DNA of 64,000 bases. Origin: Erwinia mallotivora. Its GTDB lineage: Bacteria > Pseudomonadota > Gammaproteobacteria > Enterobacterales > Enterobacteriaceae. A model generated the notes under the pieces. It was not told the DNA's origin. It was given only the letters and a program-made list of their open reading frames with translations, and did no database searches. The stretch is from positions 105,467 to 169,466 of the forward strand of contig NZ_JFHN01000074.1 in NCBI RefSeq assembly GCF_000590885.1. The letters are read 5' to 3'. The first letter of the stretch is position 1, and every line of letters begins with the position of its first letter. Both the position numbers and the translations under genes were made by a program. This document shows, in pieces, positions 10,085 to 20,315 of this stretch.

Positions 10085-11806
10085 ATGAAACAAACCGTAG
10101 CCGCGCTGGTGGCAAAAACGTTAGAAAATGCCGGGGTTGAGCGCATCTGGGGAGTCACCGGAGACTCACTTAATGGTCTCAGCGACAGCCTGAACCGCAT
10201 GGGCACCATTGAATGGATGCCAACCCGCCATGAGGAAGTCGCCGCATTTGCCGCCGGAGCAGAGGCACAAATCAGCGGTAAACTGGCGGTATGTGCCGGT
10301 TCCTGCGGGCCGGGCAACCTTCACCTGATCAACGGCCTGTTTGACTGTCACCGCAACAATGTGCCGGTGCTGGCGATTGCCGCCCATATTCCCTCAGCCG
10401 AGATCGGCAGCGGTTATTTCCAGGAGACGCATCCGCAGGAGCTGTTCAGGGAGTGCAGCCACTATTGTGAAATGGTGTCCAATCCGGAACAGTTACCTCA
10501 GGTTCTCGGCATTGCCATGCGCAAAGCGATTCTCAATCGCGGGGTATCGGTAGTGGTACTCCCCGGTGATGTGGCACTGCAAGCCGCGCCGGAAGGTGCT
10601 TCCGCTGCGTGGTATACACCGCAATTGCCGGTGGTCCAACCCTCTTCCGGAGAGCTGGCAAAACTGGCCTCGCTGTTGAATGAATCGCAGAAGATCACCC
10701 TGATGTGCGGCAGCGGCTGTGCCGGTGCCCATGATGAAGTGGTGCAACTGGCGCAAACGTTGAAAGCCCCTGTGGTTCATGCCCTGCGCGGCAAAGAGCA
10801 TATCGAATACGACAACCCTTACGACGTGGGCATGACCGGGCTGATTGGCTTCTCATCGGGTTACCACGCCATGATGAATGCCAGCACGTTGGTGCTGCTG
10901 GGTACGCGCTTTCCTTACCGGGCGTTTTATCCGGCCGACGCCAGAATTATTCAGATCGATCTCGATCCCGGCAGCTTCGGTGCACATTGCCATGTGGATA
11001 TGGCGCTGACGGGTGACATCCGGGCCACGCTGACGGCGCTGTTGCCTCTGCTGGAGGTCAAACAAGACCGGGATTTTCTCGATAAAGCGCTGGAAAATTA
11101 TGTTGATGCGCGCAAAGGTCTGGATGAACTGGCTACCGCTAACGACAGGCAGGCGATTCATCCGCAATATCTGGCTCAGCAACTCAGTCACCACGCTGAC
11201 GCCGACGCGATTTTCACCTGCGATGTTGGTACGCCAACGGTGTGGGCCGCGCGTTATCTGAAAATGAACGGCAAACGACGCCTGCTGGGTTCGTTTAACC
11301 ACGGGTCGATGGCAAATGCCATGCCACAGGCGTTAGGCGCTCAGTCAACTGACCGCGCGCGTCAGGTGATTGCGATGTGTGGTGACGGCGGCTTCACTAT
11401 GCTGATGGGCGACTTCCTCTCTGTCGCGCAGCTGAAACTGCCGGTAAAACTGGTGGTATTCAACAACAGCGTGCTGGGCTTTGTGGCGATGGAGATGAAA
11501 GCAGGGGGCTATCTTACCGACGGCACCGCGCTGGAAAATCCGAACTTTGCTGAAATAGCCACCGCCTGTGGCGTCAGAGGATTCCGCGTGGAGAAAGCGT
11601 CAGAGCTTGACGATGTCATCCGCCAGGCGCTGGATTATGACGGCCCGGCGCTGATTGATGTGGTCACCGCCAGTGAAGAACTGGTGATGCCGCCACAGAT
11701 TAAAATGGAACAGGCCAAAGGGTTCAGCCTCTATATGCTGCGCGCCATTATCAATGGACGAGGCGACGAGGTGGTCGAGCTGGCAAAAACAAACTGGCTA
11801 CGGTAA
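10085..11806 (+). CDS. poxB: PoxB, pyruvate dehydrogenase (quinone)
   Basis: PoxB oxidatively decarboxylates pyruvate to acetate and passes electrons to ubiquinone at the membrane. Its 573 residues show the N-terminal ThDP-binding glutamate region ([14 protein letters not shown]), a central FAD domain, and the C-terminal ThDP motif from GDGG to FNNS (about 433-460). The C-terminal amphipathic membrane anchor ([20 protein letters not shown]) is intact. AGGAG precedes the ATG. ltaE begins 61 bases later on the same strand, as in E. coli, where the two are cotranscribed and RpoS-dependent. Confidence 0.96.
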   Translation: MKQTVAALVAKTLENAGVERIWGVTGDSLNGLSDSLNRMGTIEWMPTRHEEVAAFAAGAEAQISGKLAVCAGSCGPGNLHLINGLFDCHRNNVPVLAIAAHIPSAEIGSGYFQETHPQELFRECSHYCEMVSNPEQLPQVLGIAMRKAILNRGVSVVVLPGDVALQAAPEGASAAWYTPQLPVVQPSSGELAKLASLLNESQKITLMCGSGCAGAHDEVVQLAQTLKAPVVHALRGKEHIEYDNPYDVGMTGLIGFSSGYHAMMNASTLVLLGTRFPYRAFYPADARIIQIDLDPGSFGAHCHVDMALTGDIRATLTALLPLLEVKQDRDFLDKALENYVDARKGLDELATANDRQAIHPQYLAQQLSHHADADAIFTCDVGTPTVWAARYLKMNGKRRLLGSFNHGSMANAMPQALGAQSTDRARQVIAMCGDGGFTMLMGDFLSVAQLKLPVKLVVFNNSVLGFVAMEMKAGGYLTDGTALENPNFAEIATACGVRGFRVEKASELDDVIRQALDYDGPALIDVVTASEELVMPPQIKMEQAKGFSLYMLRAIINGRGDEVVELAKTNWLR

Positions 11807-11867
11807 AACGGTCAGAGGTCTTACTTCAGGGCGCTTCGGCGTCCGTTTTCATCACAGGAGCGCCGCA

Positions 11868-12875
11868 GTGATCGATTTACGTAGTGACACAGTGACCCAA
11901 CCCGGAGCGGCTATGCGCTCTGCAATGATGGCGGCAGAAACCGGCGATGATGTCTACGGTGATGATCCCACGGTAAACGCACTGGAGGCGAAAGCCGCCA
12001 GCCTCAGTGGTAAAGAAGCCGCCCTGTTTTTACCTACCGGCACCCAGGCTAACCTGGTTGCTCTGCTCTGTCACTGCCAACGGGGCGAAGAATATATCGT
12101 TGGCCAGCTGGCGCATAACTATAAATATGAAGCGGGTGGCGCGGCGGTACTGGGAAGTATTCAGCCGCAGCCGATTCTGGCTGCCGCTGACGGCACGCTG
12201 CCGCTGGATGTGGTGGCGCAGTTTATCAAGCCTGATGATTTTCACTTTGCCATCACCCGGCTGCTGAGCCTGGAAAATACACATAACGGCAAAGTGTTGC
12301 CGCTGAACTATCTGCAACAGGCGTGGGCGTTCACCCGTGAGCACAAACTGGCGCTGCATGTCGACGGTGCGCGTATTTTCAATGCCGCCGTGGCGCTGGG
12401 TGTCAGTCTGGAGGCGCTGGCGCGCTACTGCGATACCCTGACCATCTGTCTGTCAAAAGGCCTCGGTACGCCGGTAGGTTCACTGTTGTGCGGCAGCCAC
12501 GACTATATTCAGCGCGCCCGCCGCTGGCGCAAAATGACCGGTGGCGCAATGCGTCAGTCCGGCATCCTGGCCGCTGCCGGGCTTTATGCTCTGGAGAATA
12601 ATGTGGCCCGCTTGCAGGAGGATCACGATAACGCTGCCTGGCTGGCACAGCAGCTAAAGGCCAGCGGGGTGGATGTTTCACGTCAGGACACCAATATGGT
12701 GTTCGTTCGCCTGCCCGAAAACCAGGTGACACCGCTGAAAAACTGGATGCAGGCGAAGGGGATTCGGCTCAGCACCGGGGCGGTGACGCGGCTGGTCACC
12801 CATCTGGATGTCCCTCGCCCGGCTCTGGAAACCTTAGTAGCCGAATGGCAGGCTTTCCTCGCCACACAGCCATAA
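11868..12875 (+). CDS. ltaE: Low-specificity L-threonine aldolase
   Basis: LtaE cleaves L-threonine or allo-threonine to glycine and acetaldehyde using PLP. I choose the GTG at 11868, giving 335 residues beginning with the conserved MIDLRSDTVT; AGGAG lies eight bases upstream. The longer frame from 11754 would overlap poxB and adds nothing conserved. The PLP lysine is in LSKGLGTPVGS (near residue 197), and the phosphate-binding segment FLPTGTQAN is present. A terminator follows. In E. coli ybjT and ybjS lie downstream; they are absent here. Confidence 0.95.
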   Translation: MIDLRSDTVTQPGAAMRSAMMAAETGDDVYGDDPTVNALEAKAASLSGKEAALFLPTGTQANLVALLCHCQRGEEYIVGQLAHNYKYEAGGAAVLGSIQPQPILAAADGTLPLDVVAQFIKPDDFHFAITRLLSLENTHNGKVLPLNYLQQAWAFTREHKLALHVDGARIFNAAVALGVSLEALARYCDTLTICLSKGLGTPVGSLLCGSHDYIQRARRWRKMTGGAMRQSGILAAAGLYALENNVARLQEDHDNAAWLAQQLKASGVDVSRQDTNMVFVRLPENQVTPLKNWMQAKGIRLSTGAVTRLVTHLDVPRPALETLVAEWQAFLATQP

Positions 12876-12895
12876 CAATTCCGGGCTGCCAGATT

Positions 12896-12917
12896 ACCCG
12901 GCCGTTGCCGGGTTTTT
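12896..12917 (+). terminator. Terminator after poxB-ltaE
   Basis: ACCCGGC (12896-12902) pairs with 12907-12913 across a four-base loop and is followed by TTTTT. It sits between ltaE and the convergent amiD. Confidence 0.8.
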
Positions 12918-12922
12918 GATCG

Positions 12923-13759
12923 TCAGACAGCAGGTGTTACGCCGCCGTATTTCTCCAGCAGCGCCCTGGCGATGGCCTCGGTTTCTGCATCCGCCAGCCC
13001 CCGGTAATCTGCCGGTCGGAAATGCATCTGGAATGCGGCAATCACTTTTTGTTGCTGTGCAGGGGCCATCTCTGACGACACCTGGTAACCATAACGGGCC
13101 AGCAAATCCACTAACAGATTGCTGTCGGTCAGCTGTTGCGGCGCTCTGCCTGCGAGAAAAAAGTGAACGCGCGGCGCATCAGGCCAGGCCCCAATCCCCT
13201 GCTCTGCCAGCCACTGCCAGGGAAACAACGGGCCGGGATCCTGCTTGCGTTGCGGCGCAATGTCACTGTGTGCCACCACATTCTGCGGCGGGATGTGATA
13301 GCGGTTGACGATATCACGAGCCAGCGGCAGCAGCGCAGCCATCTGACCGGCGGGGAACGGAAACCAGACAACCCCATGCCGGGTACGCTGATATCCCTGA
13401 TTTTCCAGCTCAATGCCAACAGACGTATCATTCAGTCGGGTTGCCCCACGCCAGAAGCTGCTGCCAGCATGCCACGCCAGCTGCGATTCCGGCACCAGAC
13501 CGAACACCACCGGCTGACGTGCCTTCTCCGCCGGTCGCGCCGGGATAAGATAATGAGCGCTGACCTCGCGGTCAGTCAGTGTCGCCAGCGCAGAGGGAAA
13601 ATCTTCGGCGGTATAGTGCAAAACCAGCATGCTAATCCGGGGCCTAGCACCATATGCCGGATGGCGGGTATCAACCAGATAGCCATCATGTTTCTCAACG
13701 CCGGAAGTGGCGCAGGCACTTAGCAGAAGCACTGACAGCACGGCAAGCAGCAGGCGCAT
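12923..13759 (-). CDS. amiD: AmiD, outer-membrane-anchored N-acetylmuramoyl-L-alanine amidase
   Basis: AmiD is a zinc amidase that cleaves MurNAc-L-Ala bonds in murein and anhydro-muropeptides. The 278-residue protein begins with a lipoprotein signal and lipobox LLLSAC, so it should be lipidated at Cys16. The amidase_2 domain follows with the zinc histidine block LVLHYTAED (about 46-54), AWHAGSSFW and the later VAHSDIAPQRK. The C-terminal peptidoglycan-binding-like domain runs from about residue 200. The ybjQ stop touches this start, so ybjQ-amiD form an operon. Confidence 0.94.
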   Translation of the reverse strand: MRLLLAVLSVLLLSACATSGVEKHDGYLVDTRHPAYGARPRISMLVLHYTAEDFPSALATLTDREVSAHYLIPARPAEKARQPVVFGLVPESQLAWHAGSSFWRGATRLNDTSVGIELENQGYQRTRHGVVWFPFPAGQMAALLPLARDIVNRYHIPPQNVVAHSDIAPQRKQDPGPLFPWQWLAEQGIGAWPDAPRVHFFLAGRAPQQLTDSNLLVDLLARYGYQVSSEMAPAQQQKVIAAFQMHFRPADYRGLADAETEAIARALLEKYGGVTPAV

Positions 13760-14082
13760 CAGCGACGGGTTTTCACGGCGGTGCCGCTGACGCTGACCAT
13801 CAGCATGCTGCTGTCCTTGCCGACCGTTTCATAATCAATATCAATGCCCACGACCGCATCAGCCCCCAGCGCGCTGGCCTGCGCTTCCAGTTCGGCAAAG
13901 GCAATCAGCCGCGCCTTGCGCAGCTCTTTCTCGTATGCGCCAGAACGCCCGCCAACGATGTCGCGTATACCGGCAAAAAAATCGCGAAAAATATTGGCTC
14001 CCAGAATCGCCTCGCCAGTGACCACGCCACAATATTCAATAATCGGCTGGCCTTCGAGGCCCGGAGTGGTTGAAAATTGCAT
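13759..14082 (-). CDS. ybjQ: YbjQ family protein (UPF0145/DUF74)
   Basis: This 107-residue cytoplasmic protein belongs to the UPF0145 family, which forms a pentameric beta structure of unknown function. Recognisable blocks are [25 protein letters not shown] and [14 protein letters not shown] ribosome site, AGGAGAAAG, precedes the ATG. Its stop codon overlaps the amiD start by one base, indicating cotranscription, the same order as in E. coli. No regulatory signal is evident. Confidence 0.94.
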   Translation of the reverse strand: MQFSTTPGLEGQPIIEYCGVVTGEAILGANIFRDFFAGIRDIVGGRSGAYEKELRKARLIAFAELEAQASALGADAVVGIDIDYETVGKDSSMLMVSVSGTAVKTRR

Positions 14083-14189
14083 TACGCTTTCTCCTCAATA
14101 TCGTGCAGATGAAACCCGCCCTTACGGTCAAGCAGAACGGCTATACTCTATGCTAAAAAATGCCTTCCAGAAACAATAAGGAAATCAAG

Positions 14190-14732
14190 ATGAAATTCCA
14201 GGCCATCGTCGCCCTGACTCCGCTGGCGCTGCTGCTGAGCGCCTGTACCACGGTTCAACCCGCTTATAAGGATATCGGTACCCGAATGGGTCCCTGCGCT
14301 GATGGCGGTCCGGATTCTGTCGCGCAGCAGTTCTATGATTTGCGCACAGAGCAACCCACGGCCGGTCTGCCAGACGCACAACAACTGGCGAAATACCGCC
14401 CTTATCTGAGTGACAGGCTGTATCAAACGCTGCTTAAAGCCGGAAGCGAACCGAAAAAAGAAGCCGCCCTGTCTCAGGGTGACCTGTTTTCCAGCGTGGC
14501 AGCAGGCCCAACCTCGGCCAGCGTCGCGGATGCTTCCAGTATTCCCAACCACGATGCGCGCAATATCCCGCTGCGCGTCACTCTGAGCCGTGACGGCAAC
14601 AATAAGCAGGAATGGCAGGATGAAGTGCTGATGGTTCGTGAAGGCACCTGCTGGGCAGTAGACGATGTGCGCTACCTCAGCCCGAATCCCCATCTTGATG
14701 GCGGCTCGCTCAGCCAGCGTCTGCTGAAATAA
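14190..14732 (+). CDS. ybjP: YbjP family lipoprotein
   Basis: I start at 14190 (MKFQAIVAL), where AAGGAA lies seven bases upstream; this gives 180 residues with a lipobox LLLSAC at residues 15-20. YbjP is a putative outer-membrane lipoprotein of unknown function. The mature part has a conserved-looking C terminus with DEVLMVREGTCWAVDDVRYL, typical of a DUF3828-like fold. It is divergent from ybjQ and lies directly upstream of the art genes, as in E. coli. Confidence 0.88.
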   Translation: MKFQAIVALTPLALLLSACTTVQPAYKDIGTRMGPCADGGPDSVAQQFYDLRTEQPTAGLPDAQQLAKYRPYLSDRLYQTLLKAGSEPKKEAALSQGDLFSSVAAGPTSASVADASSIPNHDARNIPLRVTLSRDGNNKQEWQDEVLMVREGTCWAVDDVRYLSPNPHLDGGSLSQRLLK

Positions 14733-14894
14733 TTCACCGGCTGATGCCTGCCACACGGGCCTCAGCCGCTTCTCCCTGCTGTTTCCAGCGTCAATCCTTA
14801 CGATTTTGTGCTGATATTTTGCTTTTCAGCCATGCAATTGCTAATTTTTGAGACGATGATTGCATAACCATGCCGTCAACGATAAGATTCGCAG

Positions 14895-14933
14895 CATCAA
14901 TTGCTATTCACCTTTTGCGCATGAGTATTCAAC
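14895..14933 (+). promoter_or_regulatory. Tandem ARG boxes over the artP start
   Basis: Two 18-base windows separated by three bases match the ArgR consensus. Box 1 (14895-14912) contains TCAATTGCTATTCA, nine of ten conserved positions. Box 2 (14916-14933) contains a near-perfect right arm, ATTCA, and overlaps the artP ATG. Paired boxes with three-base spacing are the standard ArgR hexamer arrangement. Regulation of art genes by ArgR is known in E. coli; occupancy here is inferred. Confidence 0.5.
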
Positions 14934-15649
14934 TTAACGCTGTCAACTGCTTTTATGGTGCCCATCAGGCGCTGTTCGATATCCAGCTGGCGTGTCCCGA
15001 AGGGGAGACGCTGGTTCTGCTTGGCCCAAGCGGTGCCGGAAAAAGTTCACTGCTGCGCGTGCTTAACCTGCTGGAGATGCCGCGTTCCGGCACGCTGGCG
15101 ATTGCCGGTCACCATTTTGATTTTAGTAAGCCCCCCTCTGACGCCACCATCCGTGAGCTGCGGCAGAATGTTGGCATGGTCTTTCAGCAATATCATCTCT
15201 GGCCACATCTGACCGTGAAGCAAAACCTGATCGAAGCACCCTGTCGCGTGCTTGGATTAGACAAAGAACAGGCCCATGCAAGGGCTGACAAACTGCTCGA
15301 TCGCCTGCGCCTGAGCAAATTTGCCGATCGCTTCCCGCTTCACCTTTCTGGTGGTCAGCAACAGCGCGTCGCCATCGCCAGGGCGCTGATGATGGAACCG
15401 GCGGTCCTGCTGTTTGATGAACCGACCGCCGCGCTGGACCCCGAGATCACCGCTCAAATCGTTGCAATTATTCAGGAGCTTGCCCACACGCGCATTACCC
15501 AGGTTATTGTCACCCACGAGGTCGAAGTCGCGCGTAAAACCGCCAGTCGCGTGGTGTATATGGAAAACGGGTATATCGTCGAACAGGGTGATGCCAGCTG
15601 CTTTACACAGCCGCAAACCGATGCGTTTGCCCATTATCTGTCACATTGA
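14921..15649 (+). CDS. artP: ArtP, arginine ABC transporter ATPase
   Basis: ArtP powers arginine uptake with ArtQ and ArtM. The ATG at 14921 gives 242 residues, the E. coli length; an upstream in-frame ATG at 14870 is not conserved. Motifs are Walker [10 protein letters not shown] (about 36-44), Q-loop [10 protein letters not shown], signature LSGGQQQR (about 142-149), Walker B VLLFDEP and H-loop VTHEV. No strong ribosome site precedes the ATG; instead a predicted ARG box covers it. It begins the operon artP-artI-artQ-artM. Confidence 0.96.
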   Translation: MSIQLNAVNCFYGAHQALFDIQLACPEGETLVLLGPSGAGKSSLLRVLNLLEMPRSGTLAIAGHHFDFSKPPSDATIRELRQNVGMVFQQYHLWPHLTVKQNLIEAPCRVLGLDKEQAHARADKLLDRLRLSKFADRFPLHLSGGQQQRVAIARALMMEPAVLLFDEPTAALDPEITAQIVAIIQELAHTRITQVIVTHEVEVARKTASRVVYMENGYIVEQGDASCFTQPQTDAFAHYLSH

Positions 15650-15663
15650 TGCAGGACATCATG

Positions 15664-16395
15664 ATGAAAAAAGTTGTATTAGCCGTACTGCTGGCCGGTT
15701 TAAGCCTGAGCGCAACTGCTGCACAGACCCTTCGTTTTGCCACCGAAGCCTCCTACCCTCCGTTTGAATTTGTTGACGCAAACAACAAGATTCAGGGCTT
15801 TGATGTGGATCTGGCTAACGCGCTGTGCCGTGAAATGAATGCAACCTGCACTTTCACCAACCAGGCCTTTGACAGCCTGATCCCCAGCCTGAAATTTCGT
15901 CGCTTTGATGCGGTAATGGCCGGTATGGACATCACCCCTGAGCGGGAAAAGCAGGTGCTGTTCAGCAAAGCCTATTACGACAACTCCGCCCTGTTTATCG
16001 CGCAGAAAGGTAAAATTACCTCAACAGACGCGCTGAAAGGCAAAAGCGTGGGCGTGCAAAACGGCACCACTCACCAGAAATACCTGACCGAGAAAATGAC
16101 CGGCATTAAAACCGTGCCCTACGACAGCTATCAGAATGCCATCCTCGATCTGAAAAATGGCCGTATTGATGCGGTATTTGGTGACACCGCCGTGGTGAAT
16201 GAGTGGCTGAAACAGAACGCAAATCTGGCAGCGGTAGGCGAAAAAGTGACAGATAAAGCCTATTTCGGCACCGGCCTGGGCATTGCCGTTCGCCAGGGCA
16301 ACAGCGAGCTGCAAAACCAGTTCAACACCGCGCTGGATAAAGTCAAAGCCGATGGCACCTGGAAGAAAATCTATGACAAATGGTTCCAGCAGTAA
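15664..16395 (+). CDS. artI: ArtI, periplasmic amino-acid-binding protein of the art system
   Basis: ArtI is a family 3 solute-binding protein of 243 residues. It has a signal peptide ending at ATAA near residue 20, and the mature form starts near QTLRFATEAS. The binding-site signature FDVDLANALC is visible around residue 45. I choose the second of two adjacent ATGs (15664) because AGGA is seven bases upstream and the length equals E. coli ArtI. It lies 14 bases after artP and eight before artQ, inside the operon. ArtJ is its paralogue downstream. Confidence 0.95.
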   Translation: MKKVVLAVLLAGLSLSATAAQTLRFATEASYPPFEFVDANNKIQGFDVDLANALCREMNATCTFTNQAFDSLIPSLKFRRFDAVMAGMDITPEREKQVLFSKAYYDNSALFIAQKGKITSTDALKGKSVGVQNGTTHQKYLTEKMTGIKTVPYDSYQNAILDLKNGRIDAVFGDTAVVNEWLKQNANLAAVGEKVTDKAYFGTGLGIAVRQGNSELQNQFNTALDKVKADGTWKKIYDKWFQQ

Positions 16396-16402
16396 TCTCT
16401 GA

Positions 16403-17119
16403 ATGAACGAACTTTATCCTCTTGCAAGCGCCGCCGGGATGACCGTCGGCCTTGCCATTTCTGCCCTTACGGTCGGACTGGTGCTGGCGATGATTTTTGC
16501 TGCCTGGGAATCGGCGCGCTGGCGACCGCTGGCCTGGATAGCCACCGGCCTGGTAACTCTGTTTCGTGGTCTGCCGGAAATTCTGGTGGTGCTGTTTGTC
16601 TATTTTGGTGCCTCGCAGCTGCTGCTGACGCTCTCAGATGGTTTCACTATCAATCTGGCCGTGGTGAAAATTCCGGTACAGCTGGCTATTCAGAACTTTG
16701 ACGTCAGTCCGTTTCTCTGCGGCGTGATTGCCCTGTCAATTCTCTACGCTTCCTACGCCTCACAGACGCTGCGTGGCGCACTGAAAGCGGTGCCTGGTGG
16801 TCAGTGGGAGTCAGGCCAGGCGCTGGGCATGAAGAAGAGCACGATTTTCTTTCGCCTGATCATGCCGCAAATGTGGCGTCATGCCTTACCGGGACTGGGC
16901 AACCAGTGGCTGGTGCTGCTGAAAGATACGGCACTGGTCTCTCTGATTAGCGTCAATGACATTATGCTTCAGACTAAAAGCATTGCCACGCGCACTCAGG
17001 AACCCTTCACCTGGTACATGATTGCCGCCGCCATCTATTTGCTGATTACGCTGCTGAGCCAGCAAATTCTGCAACGGATTGATGCCAGAGCCACACGATT
17101 TGAGCGGGGAAGCGACTGA
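16403..17119 (+). CDS. artQ: ArtQ, arginine ABC transporter permease
   Basis: ArtQ is one of two permeases of the arginine importer. At 238 residues it has about five transmembrane helices and the permease-ATPase contact loop with [18 protein letters not shown] (about 139-156). The N terminus [17 protein letters not shown] aligns end to end with E. coli ArtQ. Its TGA overlaps the artM ATG by one base, implying translational coupling. Confidence 0.95.
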   Translation: MNELYPLASAAGMTVGLAISALTVGLVLAMIFAAWESARWRPLAWIATGLVTLFRGLPEILVVLFVYFGASQLLLTLSDGFTINLAVVKIPVQLAIQNFDVSPFLCGVIALSILYASYASQTLRGALKAVPGGQWESGQALGMKKSTIFFRLIMPQMWRHALPGLGNQWLVLLKDTALVSLISVNDIMLQTKSIATRTQEPFTWYMIAAAIYLLITLLSQQILQRIDARATRFERGSD

Positions 17120-17787
17120 TGCTGGCTTATTTACCCGATCTGTTAAAAGGGCTTCACACCAGCCTGACGCTGACCGCCGCCGCGCTGGTTCTGGCCTTGC
17201 TGTTATCACTGCTGCTCACGGTGATCCTCTCCCTGAAGCTGCCGGTGCTCAGCCTGCTGGTGCGCGGTTATATCACGCTGTTCACCGGCACACCGCTGCT
17301 GGTGCAGATCTTTTTAATTTATTATGGCCCCGGGCAGTTTCCCGCCATTCAGTCAGTGCCGTGGCTGTGGAATCTGCTTTCCCAGCCCTGGCTGTGCGCA
17401 CTGCTGGCGCTGTCACTGAACAGCGCGGCCTATACCACCCTGCTTTTTCATGGTGCGGTACGGGCAATTCCGTCCGGGCAGTGGCAATCCTGCGCAGCAC
17501 TGGGGATGAACCGCAAAGACACGCTGCGCATCCTGCTTCCCTACGCCCTGAGACGCGCGCTCTCCTCCTGGTCCAATGAGGTAGTGTTGGTGTTCAAAGG
17601 CACCTCGCTGGCCTACACCATTACCCTGATGGAGGTGATGGGCAACAGTCAGCTGCTGTATGGCAGAACCTATGATGTCACGGTGTTTGCCGCCGCAGGG
17701 CTGATATATCTCTGTGTTAACGGCCTGCTGACGCTGTTGATGCGTCTGATTGAGCACCGCGCTCTGGCGTTCGAACGTCGTCACTGA
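17119..17787 (+). CDS. artM: ArtM, arginine ABC transporter permease
   Basis: ArtM is the second permease of the importer, 222 residues, with about five helices. The contact loop ALGMNRKDTLRILLPYAL is visible near residues 130-147 and GTPLLVQIFLIYYGPG near residue 56. It ends the artPIQM operon. A hairpin at 17793-17817 follows the stop, so artJ is probably a separate unit or only partly read through. Confidence 0.95.
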   Translation: MLAYLPDLLKGLHTSLTLTAAALVLALLLSLLLTVILSLKLPVLSLLVRGYITLFTGTPLLVQIFLIYYGPGQFPAIQSVPWLWNLLSQPWLCALLALSLNSAAYTTLLFHGAVRAIPSGQWQSCAALGMNRKDTLRILLPYALRRALSSWSNEVVLVFKGTSLAYTITLMEVMGNSQLLYGRTYDVTVFAAAGLIYLCVNGLLTLLMRLIEHRALAFERRH

Positions 17788-17792
17788 TCGAC

Positions 17793-17817
17793 ACCGGTAG
17801 TGCCTGTCATTACCGGT
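17793..17817 (+). terminator. Weak hairpin after artM
   Basis: ACCGGTA (17793-17799) pairs with 17811-17817 around an 11-base loop, followed by ATCTTT. The T run is poor, so this may attenuate rather than stop transcription into artJ. Confidence 0.45.
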
Positions 17818-17917
17818 ATCTTTCGGAAACAGCCCTTCTTTGGCGGTTAATCAACGGATAGCTCACTGCTGCCGACCGGCATAATAGCCTGTCTGTTAAC
17901 CGCAAGGACGGTAAGTA

Positions 17918-18655
17918 ATGCACAAGCTTTTCCTGGCCCTGTTACTCGCCATTCTCAGTATGAGCGCGCTGGCGAACGGTTCATTACGCTTTGCCACCAC
18001 CGCCGCCAATCCCCCCTTCGAATACCTCAACAACGATAACCAGATGGTGGGATTTGATATAGATGTGGCAAAAGGATTGTGTAAGCGTATGCAGGTCGAA
18101 TGTATTTTCACCAACACCGCTTTTGATCTGCTGCTGCCATCCCTCAGATTTCGTCGCTACGATGCGGTGATTGCCGGTATGGATATTACCGATGAACGCC
18201 TGAAACAGGTGGACTTTACCCGCCCCTACCTGGCTAACTCCGGCACCATTATCGCGATGAAAAACCGCTACAGCGATCTTACCCAACTAAAAGGTAAACG
18301 TGTGGGTGTGGGAGGGGACACCACGCAGCAGGCCTATCTGCAATCGGCGTGGCCGGAAATTATTCCGGTGGTGTATGACGACTACCAGAATGCGCTACTG
18401 GATATGCGCAGTAACAGACTGGATGCCATTTTTGGTGACACCCCTGCGGTACAGCAAATGCTGAAAGCCAATTCGCAGCTTGCCTCGGTGGGTAAGCCAG
18501 TTACCGACGAACGTTATTTTGGCTCGGGGCTGGGCATTGCGGTCCGCAAAGGCGACGCTCAGCTACTGGAACAGCTGAACAGCGCATTGCAGAGCCTGAA
18601 AGATGACGGCACGCTGCGCCAGCTCACCCAGCACTGGCTGGGTGTGGCGAACTGA
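17918..18655 (+). CDS. artJ: ArtJ-like periplasmic binding protein
   Basis: This 245-residue family 3 solute-binding protein sits where artJ lies in E. coli and is best read as ArtJ, though it is clearly diverged. It has a signal peptide ending SALA (about residue 19) and the domain signature FDIDVAKGLC. Some ligand-region residues differ from ArtI, with VGGDTTQQAY replacing the VQNGTTHQKY seen in ArtI, so its ligand preference may differ. It would share ArtQMP with ArtI. It converges on rlmC with only three bases between stops. No ARG box is evident in its upstream region. Confidence 0.82.
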   Translation: MHKLFLALLLAILSMSALANGSLRFATTAANPPFEYLNNDNQMVGFDIDVAKGLCKRMQVECIFTNTAFDLLLPSLRFRRYDAVIAGMDITDERLKQVDFTRPYLANSGTIIAMKNRYSDLTQLKGKRVGVGGDTTQQAYLQSAWPEIIPVVYDDYQNALLDMRSNRLDAIFGDTPAVQQMLKANSQLASVGKPVTDERYFGSGLGIAVRKGDAQLLEQLNSALQSLKDDGTLRQLTQHWLGVAN

Positions 18656-18658
18656 CCC

Positions 18659-19786
18659 TCAGCGACGTACCAACAGGGTCAGCACTTCGCTGTGCGCCGT
18701 GTGCGGAAACATATCAAACAGCTGCACTTTTTCCAGCCGGTAATCATTCAGCAAGGCAATATCACAGGCCAGACTTTGCGCGTTGCAGCTGGAATAGAGG
18801 ATCCACTGTGGCGACATCGTGCTCAGCCAGCGGCAAAGCTCCGCGCCAATTCCACGACGCGGCGGATTCACCAGCACCAGCTCGGGAGCGGCCTGTTCAG
18901 AGGTGGCAAACGCGGTGGAATCCAGCGCGGCAAAACGCATCTGCTCCCTGCCCATCGCCGCCGCTGAACGCTGCGCACAGGCAATGGCTTCAGCGCTGAT
19001 TTCAATACCGGTCAGGCGCACTTCCTGACTGGCGCAATGCAGGCCAAAACCCCCGACACCGCAGAAGAGATCCCACATACTGCTGACATCCAGCGCCCTC
19101 ACCCACTGGCGGGCAGTGGCATAAAGTGAGGCCGCAACCTGTGGATTGGTTTGAAAAAAACTTCGTGGACGTATCCACAGCGGCACATCGTTCAACTGTT
19201 CGGCCAGTGCCTGATTCTCCGTCAGCGGAATCTCCTCTTCGCCTTCAAGAATGGCCATATGGACCGGCTGGATATTGGCGGAAACCACAGTGATACGGGG
19301 CAGCTGCTGTTGCAGACCCGGCAGCGCACGGGTCAACTGCGCCAGTTTTTCTTTTGAGCGCAAAACGAAACGCAGCATCAGCTCACCGCTGTGGCTGCTT
19401 TCAGTCAGCAGAATAAACTTCAGCTCGCCGCGTCTGCGCGCCACGTTATACGGCGTCAGTCCGGCCCTGGCGATAAACGGCTTAAGTTGGGCAAACACGT
19501 GGGCAAAACTTTCCGGATAGAGTGGGCAGTCACAGAGATCGACCGGTTGCCCGTCACGGTGCATCAGGCCGAGAACAGGCCGTTCAACGCTACCGCTGAC
19601 CACCATCTTTGCTTTATAGCGGAACTGCTGTTGTGCAGAGGTCACCGGTGGCAGCCACTGCGCAGCCGGATGCCCGGCCAGCAGCTGGCGCAACGTATGC
19701 TGCTTCTCATCAAGCTGCCGGGGATAAGGCACAGCCAGCCACTGGCAGGAGCGACAGCGGTCAGTTTCGTAAAGGGAGCAATGCAT
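18659..19786 (-). CDS. rlmC: RlmC, 23S rRNA m5U747 methyltransferase
   Basis: RlmC (RumB) methylates U747 of 23S rRNA using S-adenosylmethionine. The ATG at 19786 ([11 protein letters not shown]) gives 375 residues, equal to E. coli; the 14-residue upstream extension is not conserved. Four N-terminal cysteines for a [4Fe-4S] cluster are visible: C3, C12 and C15 in the first 20 residues and C87 in DLCDCPLYP. The SAM-binding [17 protein letters not shown] and the catalytic SSCNAQ are intact. Convergent with artJ. Confidence 0.95.
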   Translation of the reverse strand: MHCSLYETDRCRSCQWLAVPYPRQLDEKQHTLRQLLAGHPAAQWLPPVTSAQQQFRYKAKMVVSGSVERPVLGLMHRDGQPVDLCDCPLYPESFAHVFAQLKPFIARAGLTPYNVARRRGELKFILLTESSHSGELMLRFVLRSKEKLAQLTRALPGLQQQLPRITVVSANIQPVHMAILEGEEEIPLTENQALAEQLNDVPLWIRPRSFFQTNPQVAASLYATARQWVRALDVSSMWDLFCGVGGFGLHCASQEVRLTGIEISAEAIACAQRSAAAMGREQMRFAALDSTAFATSEQAAPELVLVNPPRRGIGAELCRWLSTMSPQWILYSSCNAQSLACDIALLNDYRLEKVQLFDMFPHTAHSEVLTLLVRR

Positions 19787-19835
19787 GTGGAGGTCCGTGG
19801 TTGGTACAGCGGGCCAGGATTGTACCATTGTGTCT

Positions 19836-20315
19836 TCAGCGATGGCGAAAAAATTCCCGACTGCTGGCAGGAATAAACAGCAGACACAGCACCAGTAAAT
19901 CGGGCAGCATAGCGGAAATCAGCCGGGGAAGAAGCATCCCCTGACCGCTACCGCTGATATTGAACAGTTCCGGATAGATCCAACCCATTGAAGCGACAGA
20001 GAGGTAAAACATCACCACCAGCTGTGCCAGCGCATAACCCCAGCGCGCCCAGTTGCGGCCATGCATTACCGCCAGCGCACAGCGTAACTGAATGAAAAAC
20101 AGCAGCTGGCTGGCGATAAAAATCAGCGTGGAATCCCAGGCCTGAGCGCTGCGATGCACAAAGCGCAACAGCTCATTGATGCCCAGCTCGTGCACCTGAA
20201 GCGCAACGCCCACGCAGCGGATAGCAATGATGCTGACGCCTGCCACCAGCACCGGCACCGGAACAGATAAGGTTGATGACAGAACCGCTTTACCTTCTCT
20301 CAACACCTCTGACAT
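19836..20315 (-). CDS. ybjO: YbjO family inner-membrane protein (DUF2593)
   Basis: This 159-residue protein has four predicted hydrophobic segments, near residues 18-38, 62-84, 92-112 and 130-152, and matches YbjO in length and in its position upstream of rlmC on the same strand. Function is unknown in any species. The C terminus ends [10 protein letters not shown], a charged cytoplasmic tail. It starts 50 bases before the rlmC start and may be cotranscribed with it. Confidence 0.85.
   Translation of the reverse strand: MSEVLREGKAVLSSTLSVPVPVLVAGVSIIAIRCVGVALQVHELGINELLRFVHRSAQAWDSTLIFIASQLLFFIQLRCALAVMHGRNWARWGYALAQLVVMFYLSVASMGWIYPELFNISGSGQGMLLPRLISAMLPDLLVLCLLFIPASSREFFRHR

Noticed and set aside
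14148..14756. 202-codon minus-strand open frame over ybjP
   Set aside because: ybjP has a ribosome site, a lipobox and homology; the antisense frame has none.
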